This document shows positions 1 to 11,275 of a stretch of 64,000 nucleotides of DNA, in pieces. The DNA comes from Flaccisagitta enflata (taxonomy: Eukaryota; Chaetognatha; Sagittoidea; Aphragmophora), in the NCBI GenBank assembly GCA_965153355.1, contig OZ231127.1, forward strand, positions 74,586,001-74,650,000. Direction: 5' to 3'. The notes beneath the pieces are model-generated. The model saw only the letters and a list, made by a program, of their open reading frames with translations. It did no database searches and had not been told where the DNA came from. Numbering within the stretch: position 1 is the stretch's first letter; every line of letters starts with the position of its first letter. The position numbers were made by a program, and so were the translations under genes.

Positions 1-23
1 AACTCTATTCAGACTGTCCTTAC

Positions 24-221
24 CTCACAGGATGTCCGTTGAATTTCCGCTAGCGTGACGGATGACTCTGTTAGATAATTGTAATCAGCTCTGAGAGTCC
101 TTGCTTGGCAGATGGAGTGCAGGAGCATTCGATGGTGACGCCGGATGACCGAGACGCCGGTCTTTAACCGCTTATGCTTGTAAAATTGCCAACCATGCTT
201 TATAATGTTAGCCGCCAAAAC
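24..221 (-). CDS. SK channel exon: calmodulin-binding domain
   Basis: This 66-codon, phase 0-0 exon encodes the proximal C-terminus that binds calmodulin. It starts after an acceptor ending CATCCCAG at 222-229 and ends on the donor GTAAGG at 18-23. The start LAANIIKHGWQFYKHKRL matches the AANVLRETWLIYKNTKL segment known from SK2. It continues through an HHR..LLHSICQARTLRAD stretch equivalent to HQRKFLQAIHQLRSVKME. The basic pair known in rat SK2 as R464/K467, needed for calcium-independent calmodulin binding, appears here as Arg and Arg. The second half is less conserved than the first. The gene continues past the left edge. Confidence 0.88.
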
Positions 222-234
222 CTGGGATGACGTT

Positions 235-418
<184 letters not shown>

Positions 419-690
419 TCAAAGAGTAAAAAAGAAGAAATGTAGCCAAATTAAAAAGTTTTGTGGCAGATGCAAAAAGATTTATTTCACCCAATGTTTC
501 ATTTGGCTGAACACGAGCAAGGGGATGTTTGTGTGGAGCAATGCTAGAATTGTGTTAAGTCGCGGCTTGACACCTTACGTACCGACGATCCGACGAACCG
601 TCACATTTTTGAATTGCCAGCAGTTTGTGCAATATTTCCCCTGCCCAACCGTCCACAACTGTCTTGCCGTGTATCGGGCCTTGTTTTGTT

Positions 691-1222
<532 letters not shown>

Positions 1223-2045
1223 TGATGTTCAGTATGTTATAATTACTAACAAATGCTTCATGTTTTAAAACAGGAAAACGTGAACACTGAACAGTTCCAC
1301 CGACCGCCGCCAATGTGGGGTGGGCGCCAATTTTAAGGGAAAGATAGACGATTGAAATAAAACAAAAGGAGAAACAGGTGCCCAAAGGGCTTTATTAAAC
1401 AGAGGCTTCCAATCCCTCGTTTCAATAATGGGAAACGCAATGGTTGTAAAGCTTTGGTCGGACCAAGGTTGGTTGGACCAAGGAGATGGTCGGATCTCCA
1501 ACATGAACATGTTTTTTGAAGGTAATCGTATCTTGCAGCCCTTGCCCAATTACATTTCTTATTATAATGTGGTCCATAAAACTCATGTAACAAGGAACAG
1601 AGAATGTCCATTCAGTTTTCTTCCATCCATGAATTAACATTACACCACTCATCGCGGCAAAAGCATCAAGATCTCATTTACCAAGCCGGATTTTTCAAGC
1701 TACCCCCAAATCAATCCAACATGCCCGGGAGAAATGTATGCTCTGGCGACGCATTAATCAAAATGAATGTTGGACAATATTACTTCTCCACACAAAGTTA
1801 AGGACAAGCGCATTTGGAGCTGGTGTTTTATCTGGACCCATTAGAACTATCCTAAAAATTTATTTTAGAAAACTTCCCTTTTCAGCATCTATCACAAGAC
1901 TCTTCAAAAATTATGTATCATTTAGAAGCTGGTCACCAATTCCTATCTAAACTTGAGATATGCAAACACAAGAATACACCTAATAATAGGTTATCCCGAC
2001 TGAATTACAAAGCAATTATCATAAGTTACCTGTTTATATCTTAAT

Positions 2046-2130
2046 CTTGATGTTAATCTACCTTTTTGGCTGTTCCCATAAATTTGTCGGTCACTTTATC
2101 AAAGATCTTTAGTCTACGTCCTAATCCTAA
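2046..2130 (-). pseudogene. Partial decayed duplicate of SK S6 exon 3' end
   Basis: On the minus strand the end of the S6 exon (MGTAKK followed by a GTAAAT donor) is echoed about 120 bp downstream by a stretch encoding KFMGTAKK followed by GTAGAT. Flanking bases also align, including an AAAGAT start and an ATCAAGA segment after the donor. No matching acceptor or S6 membrane segment is visible, so this looks like a partial tandem duplication rather than a working alternative exon. Confidence 0.6.
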
Positions 2131-2184
2131 TCTCCATAAGTTAATCTCATTCTTCATCTTACTCTTGATGATTTCATTATTTAC

Positions 2185-2293
2185 CTTTTTGGCGGTTCCC
2201 ATTTGATTGTCGGAAATCATTTTCGTAACGAATCTTTCTGATCTGGTTAGCTCCAGGCGCTTCGCCATCACAGCAACGATCAACGCAGTGCAT
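2185..2293 (-). CDS. SK channel exon: S6 and start of C-terminus
   Basis: This exon is 109 bp, entering in phase 2 and leaving in phase 0. The acceptor reads CCCTTCAG and the donor GTAAAT. It encodes the inner pore helix end, GCTALIVAVMAKRLELTRSE, which follows the SK consensus (CTALVVAVVARKLELTKAE) closely, then a linker ending GTAKK. The first glycine codon is split with the pore exon. This segment carries the gate and connects to the calmodulin-binding domain. Confidence 0.92.
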
Positions 2294-2299
2294 CTGAAG

Positions 2300-2660
2300 G
2301 GCAAAATAGGACAAGAGGTGAGTGAGGGCAGGGGCAAGAAGGTGATGGTTAAGATAGAGGGCAGGGACGAAGGCAGGAACAAGAGGGCGAGGAAAAGGAC
2401 AAGAGGTGTGGGCATGGGCAAGAGGTGATGGCAAGTACAAGAGGATGAGAGCAAGGACAAGAGGTAGAGGTAGAGGTTGAGGGAAAGGAGAAGAGGTGAG
2501 GGCATGGACAAGAAGGTGAGGGTAAGGACATGAGGTGAGGGTAAGGACAGGAGTAAAGGTTAAGGAAAACAGGCGAAGGAAAGGACAAGAGGTAGAGCAG
2601 GAACACGATGGTGAGGGTAAGGATAAAAGGGCAAGGAAAAGAGGACGTGCATGAGAGGGT
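2300..2660. repeat. Degenerate purine-rich minisatellite
   Basis: Irregular units of about 18-22 bp built on GGACAAGAGGTGAGGGCA repeat across roughly 350 bp immediately upstream of the S6 exon in gene sense, giving a long polypyrimidine stretch on the transcribed strand. From 2661 to 3945 I see no genes; 3740-3812 has scattered CCCTAA-like words. Confidence 0.75.
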
Positions 2661-3945
2661 GAGGCAAGTCAGAAAAAGGCGAAAGGCGATAGGGTAAGAA
2701 CTAAGAAGTCCTAGTCCATGGACAATACGCGATGTCCGATTAAATTTGTACACGATCTGGTGTAAAACTTTCATTTCGCATGTTACGCTTTGTGATTTCA
2801 CGGCAACATATGCCATTTTCGGTCCGTCTGTCGGTTGGTCCGTTAGTCTTCCAACCGGCAACAAGTCTGCCTCAATCCACCCACATACGACGCAAAGTCG
2901 CTGCGTGCCATGAAAAATGAATACATCATTATTGTTTTGCTTCTTTCCTTCAGTGCAAGTGAGAGCTGCTCGATGAGGTTCTGGTTGTTGTCAGACGGAA
3001 AATGTCAAATTGGAGAGCTTAGAGCTGAAAGGGCGTCCGTGGAGAGATTTACAGATGAGATGGAAAGAAGGAGAGAAAAAGAGGCAGAAAACAAGAGAAA
3101 GTGATATCAAAAGTCAATAAACTGACTGGCGATATTTGCGTGCCAAAGGACAAAAGGCGCACAAATTAAAAAAGAAGCTGAACGTTTTTGTTTAAAAGCC
3201 GGTAGGTGACCCACGGTGGATCTAACAGTTTGTTTGGATTTAACATTCATGACTAGTTAGATGAGATCAAATATCATTGTTAAGCTACGCAAAAATAAAG
3301 AAAAAAACTCCAATTCATTTTTTTCGAAATTCCATGTATTTTGTGTGAACAATATCTCTCTCTCTCTCACTAGCATCTATGTATTTCGTGCACATCCACC
3401 TGAAGACTACTTTGTTCCGGAAAGTAAAACACGAATGTAAATGAAAATTATGTTAAAAAAAGAAACTAGAAAGTTTCCAGGTTAAATTGTGTGGAACGGG
3501 TTTTTTGCTCACTTGCTTCATTTTTTTGGGAGTGTTTTTTGTGTGTGGTTTCCACATAACGGATAGCAAGGCCAAGGAGGGGGGAAAGGGGAAGATCCAT
3601 TGTTGCAGAGAAGGGAAGGTTTCACTCACTGTTTCCGAATGGACTGAAGTCTTGTGTCTTTTTGTCAGTCCTTTGTGCACATGACAGTCAAAAGCCGAAT
3701 GGTCATTAGACAGATCAGTCAGGTAATTCTCCCATCACTTTTAACACCAGCTCTACTTCCAACCCCACTCCTAACCCTAATACTACCCCTAACCCAGATC
3801 TAAACCCTACGCATTGAATATGTTCAGCCGAAAAACATAAGGCATTCGTATTTGCAAAACGAAACCATCGCGTTGGGACAGTATCTTAATTTTGACTGAC
3901 AAATATATTTTTTCTTTTTTTAATTGTCTGTTCGAATGTACTTAC

Positions 3946-4085
3946 CCTGCACCCAGCAGCCCAACAATTGCCGCGATAATTCTGCCACAATATGTATAGG
4001 GAGTCATATCTCCATAACCAACAGATAAAAAGGTAATGATCACAAGCCACGTTGCATTGAGTAATTTAGCGTTATCACGGTCCAC
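3946..4085 (-). CDS. SK channel exon: pore helix and selectivity filter
   Basis: This exon is 140 bp, phase 0 in and 2 out. The acceptor is TTTTGCTCAAG and the donor GTAAGT. It encodes VDRDNAKLLNATWLVIITF, then the potassium selectivity filter SVGYGD, MTPYTYCGR and the start of S6 ending LLGAG. Pore helix, filter and the PxTYCGR element after the filter are all SK-specific, which is the strongest single piece of evidence for the family. The usual pore tryptophan and filter residues are intact, so K+ selectivity is expected. Confidence 0.95.
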
Positions 4086-4291
4086 CTTGAGCAAAAGGAA
4101 AAGAAAGTTGTGCAATGAAGAACACTGACAAATTAATCTGGACCCGTTGGTGATAGTCATCGATCGCTGTTGACATCATCCAATGAAATTCAATGGAAAT
4201 CAACCGCCTCACTGCTCCATTACAACCTTACAAGCTTTTTGTCCGCGACGGAATATCATTCCGACGCGGACTATAATTCAAGGCGGGTGGG

Positions 4292-4325
4292 TGTCGTCGT
4301 CGTCGTCGTCGTTGTCGTCGTCGTT
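4292..4325. repeat. (GTC)n short array
   Basis: About ten GTC/GTT triplets within the intron between the S5 and pore exons. Confidence 0.85.
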
Positions 4326-4434
4326 ACGGATTTTAAAAAATGGATAACTTTTTTATGCTTTGACCAATTTGGTTCATATTTGGTGGGAAGTTGTACTAGG
4401 GTAAGGCGCTTTACATCCTATCCGATTTTTGTGA

Positions 4435-5165
4435 TCCGACCAACCCAACCGGCCCAACCAGCCTACCGGCCTAAAAGTGAAAAACGTGCATAACTTTGGC
4501 ATTTTTCAACCAATTTGGTTGAAATTTGGTATGGAGTCTCTAAATGGAAGGACTCAACATATGTATGTGATTTATATGCATTTGAGCATGCTAACCGGCC
4601 AAACCGACCTACCACCCAACCAGCCAACGGGCCTAAAAGTGAAAAACTTGCATAACTTTGTCATTTTTCAACTAATTTGGTTGAAACTTGGTATGGAGTC
4701 TCTAAATAGAAGAACTCAACATATGCACACTATTTTTCCTGTCAAACCAGCCTACCACCCAACCAGCCTACCAGCTTAAAAGTGAAAAATGTGCATATCT
4801 TTGGCGTTTTTCAACCAATTTGGTTGAAATTTGGTATGGAGTCTCCAAATGGAAGGACTCAACACATGTATGTGATTTATTTATGTTTGAGCATGCTAAC
4901 TGGCCAAACCGACCTACCACCCAACCAGCTTACTGGTCTAAAAGTAAAAAACTTGCATAAATTGGACATTTTTCAACCAATTTGGTTGAAACTTGGTATG
5001 GAGTCTCTAAATGGAAGAACTCAACATATGCACACTATTTATTCAAACCAGCTTACCACCCAACCACCCTACTAGCCTCAAAGTGAAAAACGTGCATAAC
5101 TTTGCCGTTTTTAAACGGATTTGCATGAAACTTTGTATGGAGGCTCTAAATGTAAAGTTTTAGCG
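4435..5165. repeat. Tandem repeat, two alternating units (~304 bp pair)
   Basis: Five copies of a 137-164 bp unit contain AAAAACGTGCATAACTTTGG, a TTTCAACCAATTTGGTTGAAA palindrome-like core, TGGTATGGAGTCTCTAAATGGAAG and a CCAACCAGCC stretch. Spacing alternates (160, 143, 164, 137), so a two-unit higher-order repeat of about 304 bp is likely. A diverged relative is at 12000-12210. The open frames here are repeat-derived. Confidence 0.85.
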
Positions 5166-5345
5166 AACTTACAGGGTTAGCGATCTTTTGGTCATAGCGA
5201 TCTTATGGAATTGGTGATCTTTAACCCCCTCCGTCGCGGACCCAGATACTGTTCAGATTTTTCCCGCCTTGATTTCCACCATGTTCTAGCAACGGGGCAA
5301 TGACAACTGATGCAATATTGGAAGATGTACATTTAATCTCTTAGT

Positions 5346-5371
5346 CTCACCTCATGTACATTTAGTCTCAC
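5346..5371 (-). promoter_or_regulatory. Tandem duplicated splice donor after S5
   Basis: On the minus strand the S5 exon end ATGAG followed by GTGAGACTAA occurs twice, exactly 21 bp apart. Both GT sites are strong. Use of the distal one adds seven codons (VRLNVHE) in frame to the extracellular turret between S5 and the pore helix. Confidence 0.7.
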
Positions 5372-5480
5372 CTCATATTCGCAAATTCTGAAAGTCCACG
5401 AAGCCAAGATGAAAAACATGACCATGAAAGATGTCAAAATCGTCACAGGCATGACTGTCATCAGACCCTTGAATATGAAT
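5372..5480 (-). CDS. SK channel exon: S5 helix
   Basis: This exon is 109 bp, phase 2 in and 0 out with the proximal donor. The acceptor is TTTCCATGCCAG. It encodes RFIFKGLMTVMPVTILTSF, then a hydrophobic helix ending in ILASWTFRICEYE, matching the SK S5 pattern (FVLKTLMTICPGTVL...SWTLRQCE). The extracellular end leads into the pore turret. A distal donor 21 bp further would extend it to 5351. A decayed relative of this exon lies about 300 bp upstream in gene sense. Confidence 0.9.
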
Positions 5481-5584
5481 CTGGCATGGAAAAAAAGATA
5501 AAAAAGGTGGACAAAATTAATGATTCCCTGCACGATTTTGTTTTTATTTCCGAATCCTCCGCCAGAGCGAATTTAATTCTAATA

Positions 5585-5710
5585 GCTTTGGGCCGTAATA
5601 CATTAAACTCAGCCAACCCTTAGCCCTAAAGCTAACCCTGTCCCTAACCCTAACCCTAAAACTATCCCCAACCCTAACCCTAACCCTAAACCCACCCCTA
5701 ACCCTAATTT
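5585..5710. repeat. Interstitial telomere-like (CCCTAA)n run
   Basis: Imperfect CCCTAA repeats (TTAGGG on the other strand) with ACCCC and AAACTA interruptions. The short degenerate nature suggests an old interstitial insertion, not a chromosome end. Confidence 0.7.
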
Positions 5711-5754
5711 AAAAAACCGCTTAAAAAGTCTTGAAAACAAAAGATCACAGATGA

Positions 5755-5850
5755 TCGTACATTTGTAACAAAAAGGTTGCCTATCATTGTTACGGGCATA
5801 TCGCCTGTCGTCAAGCCCCGAAATATGTATTTGCCCCAAAAAATGACAGA
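5755..5850 (-). pseudogene. Decayed duplicate of SK S5 exon
   Basis: The minus strand reads KYIFRGLTTGDMPVTMIG, alongside the real S5 exon's RFIFKGLMTVMPVTILT. The nucleotide match extends into the upstream T-rich tract. The acceptor AG is lost (GGGGCAAATAC where CCATGCCAG is expected), the reading frame gains residues, and the downstream part is no longer a clean membrane helix. It is best read as a degraded tandem copy. Confidence 0.6.
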
Positions 5851-5894
5851 TGGCACCGGTGAAAAAACGCCATATGTAAAAACACAGCTATCTG

Positions 5895-5957
5895 GCAGTA
5901 AAATCAAGTAATTCATTCATAAATTCACTCATTCATTCATAGATTCATTCATCTATC

Positions 5958-6013
<56 letters not shown>

Positions 6014-6020
6014 TTCTCTT
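5895..6020. repeat. (TCAT)n and (CT)n microsatellites
   Basis: Short ATTCATTC units followed by about 60 bp of CT with two TTT interruptions. Confidence 0.93.
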
Positions 6021-6270
6021 CTTCTGAGACACATACAAGCCCACCAACTCAGCACGTATCGGCAATTGGATAACTTTTCTAATGCCTTCACTGCAATATC
6101 GAAAAATATGCAAAGAAAGGGATTTTTCTTCGGGATTCAGTCTTTTATTCTCAAGGCCTCAGAAAATTGGAATCCACAACTTTGACCAAATCTTTTTCCA
6201 TTTCCGATTTCTTGCCTTCATTTCTTTGAATCTCCTCTTCCCTCCTAGATTCTTTTGCTTCTCTAAAAAA

Positions 6271-6455
6271 CAAGGCCGGTTACACGGCTGTCCAAGTCGC
6301 GGGGGATGGGGCAGGGGCAGCGATAAGAAATATTACTCAAGCATTTGGGCAGGGACAGTGATACAAAAATTGCCAAAAAAAGAAAAAAGAAAGGGTTACA
6401 AAATGATGGACCAACCAACAGACCGATCAATGATTGTAGAGAAGTCGCTTGCAAA
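6271..6455 (+). mobile_element. Diverged HINE-like element
   Basis: A diverged copy of the family opening with ACAAGGCCGG(A/T)TACACGGCT and AGTCGCG. It keeps the CATTTGGGCAGG segment and the GACCAACCAACAGACCGATC region, but its 3' hairpin is reduced to GAAGTCGCTTGC. Confidence 0.6.
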
Positions 6456-6589
6456 AAATTCTTTTCGTTGTTTTCTCATCCCTCTGTCTTTCTTTCTGAC
6501 ATTTTTGTACCTCTTCTTTCTTTATTTCATACTCGATCCTCCTCCATTATTTCCTCCTCCTTTTTTTTTCTGTCTTTTTTTCTTCAATT

Positions 6590-6914
<325 letters not shown>

Positions 6915-7740
6915 AAATTAGTGAATTAATGGATAATTGAACGAACAAATGAATGTAGGAATGAATGAATAAAGAAGGAAATGGATGCATGAATGGCTGA
7001 TTTGATGAATGACTGAACAAATGAATGAATGAAAATGTAAGTGAATATAGCCTGATGATGCTTTAAGTTGTAAGCGGACAGTTTAACTTCAAGTTTTTAA
7101 AGTTGATCATCGAAAATTGTCTTTTCGCCAGGCAAAAATGAGTTAAATGAACATTGGTTAACTGGTGTCTACCACTTTTTTAGCAAAATTTATGTATGAA
7201 TATGCAGAGGTATACCAGAACACACCTCAGGCGATCAGGAAACGTTTAAAACAGCGATAAAAATCAAGAAACGCTATTCGTGGAAATTACCAAAAATACC
7301 ATCAACTTCGAAGGTACAGAAGGGGGTCTCAATATGTTTAGTTGTGCCATGTTCACACATATATGATAGAAAGCAAATACTGTCTGAGGCTGTTTTCAAA
7401 ATAGATTTTCTCTGCTGCACTCCCCTTTGACCAATCCCATGATTTCACGGTATATTACTATGAAAATTACTGCACAGCTAAAGAGCTTCAGAAGAAAGTT
7501 TACCACAGCAAACTTTTTTAGACTTAGATTCTGTATGATAATCACTGCCTAGTACATAAATAAAATGGACCCGATTAGTGTTTCTTTGACCACATACTTT
7601 TACAACTGCTTTTTCAAGCCTATTTTGACAAAATTTTCCTGCTGATTGACAAAGAATTCTTAGGCATCCTCTCACTATTTTAAGTTGAAACCTGACTTAT
7701 TAGTTTCTCATGAATAGATGACTGAAAGTAAAAATGAAAG

Positions 7741-7957
7741 AGCGTGTGAGTGAGTTAGTGAGTAAGTGAGTGATGGAGTGAGTGAGTTAGTGAATGAGTC
7801 AGTGAGTGAGTGAGTGAGTGAGTGGGTGAGTGGGTGAGTTAGTGAATGAGTGAGTGAGTGAGTGAGTGAGTGAGTGAGTGAGTGAGTGAGTGAGTGAGTG
7901 AGTGAGTGAGTGAGTGAGTGAGTGAGTGCGAGAGTGAGTGAGTGAGTGAGTGAATGC
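7741..7957. repeat. (GAGT)n microsatellite
   Basis: Roughly 50 GAGT tetranucleotides with GAGTTAGTGAAT-type interruptions, ending about 50 bp from the S4 exon donor side. Confidence 0.97.
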
Positions 7958-8004
7958 CTCAGTCAATGCTTAAATTGATGATAAATGAAAAAAAGAGTGT
8001 TGAC

Positions 8005-8185
8005 CTGTTATTAAGATGAACGTGGTTGAGTGCCCCCAACGATTGGGATGAGGGTGACTCGAATAATGAACTGTGCATGACGATGAGTCTTCCAAGGAGG
8101 TAGAGACGCAGAAACATGAGGAGACTGACCCAAGCCTCCACCGATGCGTGCTTCATACACGACGGAGACTTTGGAGAGCACGTCT
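8005..8185 (-). CDS. SK channel exon: S4 and S4-S5 linker
   Basis: This exon is 181 bp, phase 1 in and 2 out. The acceptor is CTACCTTTGCAG; the donor GTCAAC is weak at positions +3 to +5. It encodes a short Cys-containing loop, then WVSLLMFLRLYLLGRLIVMHS, matching SK S4 (LPMFLRLYLICRVMLLHS). The linker SSLFESPSSQSLGALNHV follows; in mammalian channels this linker contacts the calmodulin N-lobe. Unlike voltage-gated channels, S4 carries few arginines, as expected for SK. Confidence 0.92.
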
Positions 8186-8317
8186 CTGCAAAGGTAGCGG
8201 GAAATCGTGGTTAAATCAAATTTCAGTTATACCGGATCTCTTGGGTCTAGCAGAACAATATTTTCCTTATTGAACCCACACTGAATTGAAGGGAAGAAAG
8301 CCTTGTGAACGCTTTTT

Positions 8318-8957
8318 GGGCAGCGGCCCCGAAGGGGCCGATGACCTATGCTTTCACATATGCAGAAAATTCTCCTCCTCCTCCTTCTCCTTCTCCTCCT
8401 TCTTCGTACCCCCCCCCCAGCTTCGCGGCCCAAAATTCTGGCTTTGAGGCCCTAATTCCACCCCAGAGATCCAAATTCTAACCTTGAGGCCCAAATTCTA
8501 GCCTTGAGGCCCAAATTCTAGCCCAGAGGCCCAAAATCTAGCCCTGAGGCCCAAATTCTAGCTGTGAGGCTCATGTTCCACCCCAGAGATCCAAATTCTA
8601 ACCTTGAGGCCCAAATCTCAGCCTCGTGGCTCAAATCCCAGCCTCGAGGCTCAAATCCTAGCCTTGAGGCTCAAATCCAAACCTTAAAGCCCCAATTCCA
8701 GCCTCGAAGCCATAATTCCAGACTCGAGGCTATAATTCCAGCTTCAAGGCTCAAATCCAAGCCTCAAGGCTCAACTCCAAGCCTCAAGGCCCCAATTCCA
8801 GCCTTGAGGCCATAATTCCAGCCTTGAGGCTCAAATAAAAACAGCATAGGTCATCGACCCCTTCAGGGCCGCTGCCCATCTAACCACCTCACAACCACAT
8901 ACACTCACATAGGGGCAACGGGTACCGCTGACCATCTAACGCTTTTGCGACTATTCA
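8318..8957 (-). mobile_element. GGGCAGCGGCCCC foldback element, type A
   Basis: Inverted arms (GGGCAGCGGCCCCGAAGG and its complement ending at about 8878) enclose about 450 bp of a 20-22 bp minisatellite of the form GAGGCCCAAATTCTAGCCTT. After the right arm comes the family tail, read on the minus strand as AGTCGCAAAAGCGTTAGATG then GTCAGCGGTACCCGTTGCCC. See 29787, 38937, 46722, 55140 and 55913 for sister copies. Confidence 0.8.
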
Positions 8958-10273
8958 ATATAGTTACTACGCGTTGCTGTCTCATCTCTTTTAATTTCCC
9001 TCCCTATTAGTTTCAATGCAAGTATAGGATGTGGCACAAAAGTAAATGATGTGATCTCATCATGTTTTCCCTTCACACAGAGTTGAATATGTAATTGCGT
9101 ACTGATTAATCATATGTCCGAATGGGGAAGCCAAAAGTCTGTTTTATCGCTTGCCCCAACCTATACCACGCGGAACCAAAGAAAAAAGACTCACTTTGAA
9201 CGGCTAATATTGCTAATGAATCTTAAGATGAATAGTTGAAATCTTAAACTGTTTGAAAGCACTTTGAAAGTACTTTTATTTGGCGCCAATCTGGTAATGC
9301 TATCTTTTTTTCAAGTTTGAATGAAAACATTGCCCATTTCAGTTTTTCAATCCATATGTAAAAAATGCATTTTACCAAAAAAACGTTTCTCTTTGCAAAG
9401 CTCTAGCTTCTAAACCGTTTGAGATACAGACCTGCGATGGGTCTAGAATAAAAGATTTTTTGAAAATCTTCAAAAATAATTTTGCTGAAAATAGTTTAAA
9501 TTGTTTTTTTGTATCTTTTTTTATCAATAAATGAATAAATAGGTGCGTCTTTTTTTTTTAGCCCGCGTGGTATATTGTGCGAAAACCATAATTTCTATTT
9601 CAAGAAGATATAGGAATGGCGCGTGTGCCAACTTATCGATGAGGAAATGTTTCATGGAGTGAGTATTCACTATACAGGGACTTGAAATGGTGGAAGAACT
9701 CAAGCCTTAAGAGATTTACGCTTTCTTTCTCTCATTTGCTTTTTCCGAGGTTATATTGTTCAGTCGTTGGTTTACGGACAAAGCCAGGATTTATTGGACA
9801 TGACTCAAGGGAGAGAGGGGAAGAGGGGAAGGAGGAGGACACGGGGGGAAGAAGGAAAATAGTTGGATATGACTGCATATATGGTCTGCAATCAGCGATG
9901 TTTTCGTTTTGCTCAGTAAAATAAATGCGGTAGACTTCTGATCATTTTAGCTGGCTTCTCCTGCTTCAGATCTTCTTGTACTCCTCATAAGAAAATGATC
10001 GTAATCATTTTGAAACTTCATTTCTGTTCTGATTGCATTTGACTAAACAGTTGGGACATGTAAGTGTGTATTGAAGAATTCAGATACACAAATACACAAT
10101 TCCGGCGAAACTTTGGCTTTTTTAGGGCCGCTGCCCAAAAAGCGAGATGAGGGACGGAAAGAGTTACGAGCGAGAAGCAGAATGCAAATGGGTGCCAACC
10201 ATTTACGACTGACAAAAGATGGCAATCGCTAGATGATTTGCACACTCTCATACACCCCCCCCCCTCATCCCAC
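8958..10273. other. Intron stretch without genes
   Basis: AT-rich DNA. The part from about 9235 to 9580 is a dispersed repeat found inverted at 49340-49760. At 10123-10142 is a single GGGCCGCTGCCC arm of the foldback family. No coding sequence is supported. Confidence 0.6.
9235..9585 (+). repeat. Dispersed repeat, copy 1
   Basis: Contains ATTTGGCGCCAATCTGGTAA, GCAAAGCTCTAGCTTCTAAA followed by CCGTTTGAGAT, and ends ATAGGTGCGTCTTTTTTTTT. The same blocks occur in reverse complement and reverse order at 49340-49760, so this is a dispersed mobile repeat of at least 350 bp with no visible coding capacity. Confidence 0.75.
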
Positions 10274-10276
10274 AAC

Positions 10277-10354
<78 letters not shown>
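10274..10354. repeat. (CA)n microsatellite
   Basis: About 40 CA units. Confidence 0.98.
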
Positions 10355-10356
<2 letters not shown>

Positions 10357-10676
10357 TAATACTCGGGCACCCCCTCCCACCAACGCACAAAAACACAGCA
10401 TAAGGGGAGGGTGAACACTGACCAATATATAGTAGGCTAATGTCACAATCTCTTTTCGACGCGAGAACCCGACTCACCACCACGTCAACAGTGTTACCGC
10501 AATGTCTATTGCATTGTGACAAGTTTCTATAGTTGGATGACCTTCCTAACTACCCGGATTACCTTGCCAAACCATTTTTTGTGACTACCCCTACCCCTAG
10601 GGGGCCTAAAAATTAGGTCAAATTGGCCACATTGGCATGTCCGAATTTTGTCCGGACAAGCAAATAACAAGCAAAA

Positions 10677-11275
10677 CCTACAGTGGGGTTCATGGAATAA
10701 CAGCCTAAACTGGAGGAAGGTATTTAAGTGTCTTAATTCTATTTGACAAACTTGATATTTGAAATATAAGTTGTTCACTCAATGCTTTTGTCCCAGAGTT
10801 TTTTGGTTGCTATGGAAACCAAAATTATTTTTTTAAACATTCATAACAACTAGAATATTGATATTTTAAGAAATATCATCAGGGAACATTGCTTAAAATT
10901 AGATTTGCTACAACTTTCCCACAGTATGTCCTGTAAGAATATCGCTCGTTTAGCCGTTGCTAGGGAGCATCATTTAGCGGTTGCTAGGTGTGATGCCCCC
11001 TAGCAACGGCCAAACGAGCAATATTCTTACAGAACATACTGTGGGAAAGTTGTAGCAAATTTAATTTTGAGCAATGTTCCCTGATAATATTTCTCAAAAT
11101 ATTGATATTTTAGTGGTTATAAATGTTTGAAAAAATAATTTTGGTTTCCATAGCAACTGAAAAACTCAGGGACAAAAGCATTGAGTGAACAACTTATATT
11201 TTAAATATCAAGTTTGTCAAATGAAATTAAGACACTTAAATACCTTCCTCCAGTTATTCCACGAACCCCACTGTA
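10677..11275. mobile_element. 600-bp near-perfect palindromic MITE
   Basis: The two halves are inverted copies over essentially the whole length. Termini are TACAGTGGGGTTC and GAACCCCACTGTA, and the centre is near 10975 between two CTAGCAACGGC-type blocks. A TA duplication with CAGTGGGGTTC termini fits the Tc1/mariner-pogo group (known termini CAGT...). It is a full foldback with no ORF. Confidence 0.85.

Noticed and set aside
2910-3104. Small plus-strand ORF with a hydrophobic start
   Set aside because: Signal-peptide-like start, but a short charged remainder, no homology and a position inside an SK intron; not supported.
5585-5710. True telomere or chromosome end
   Set aside because: Short, degenerate and inside an intron of a continuous gene.
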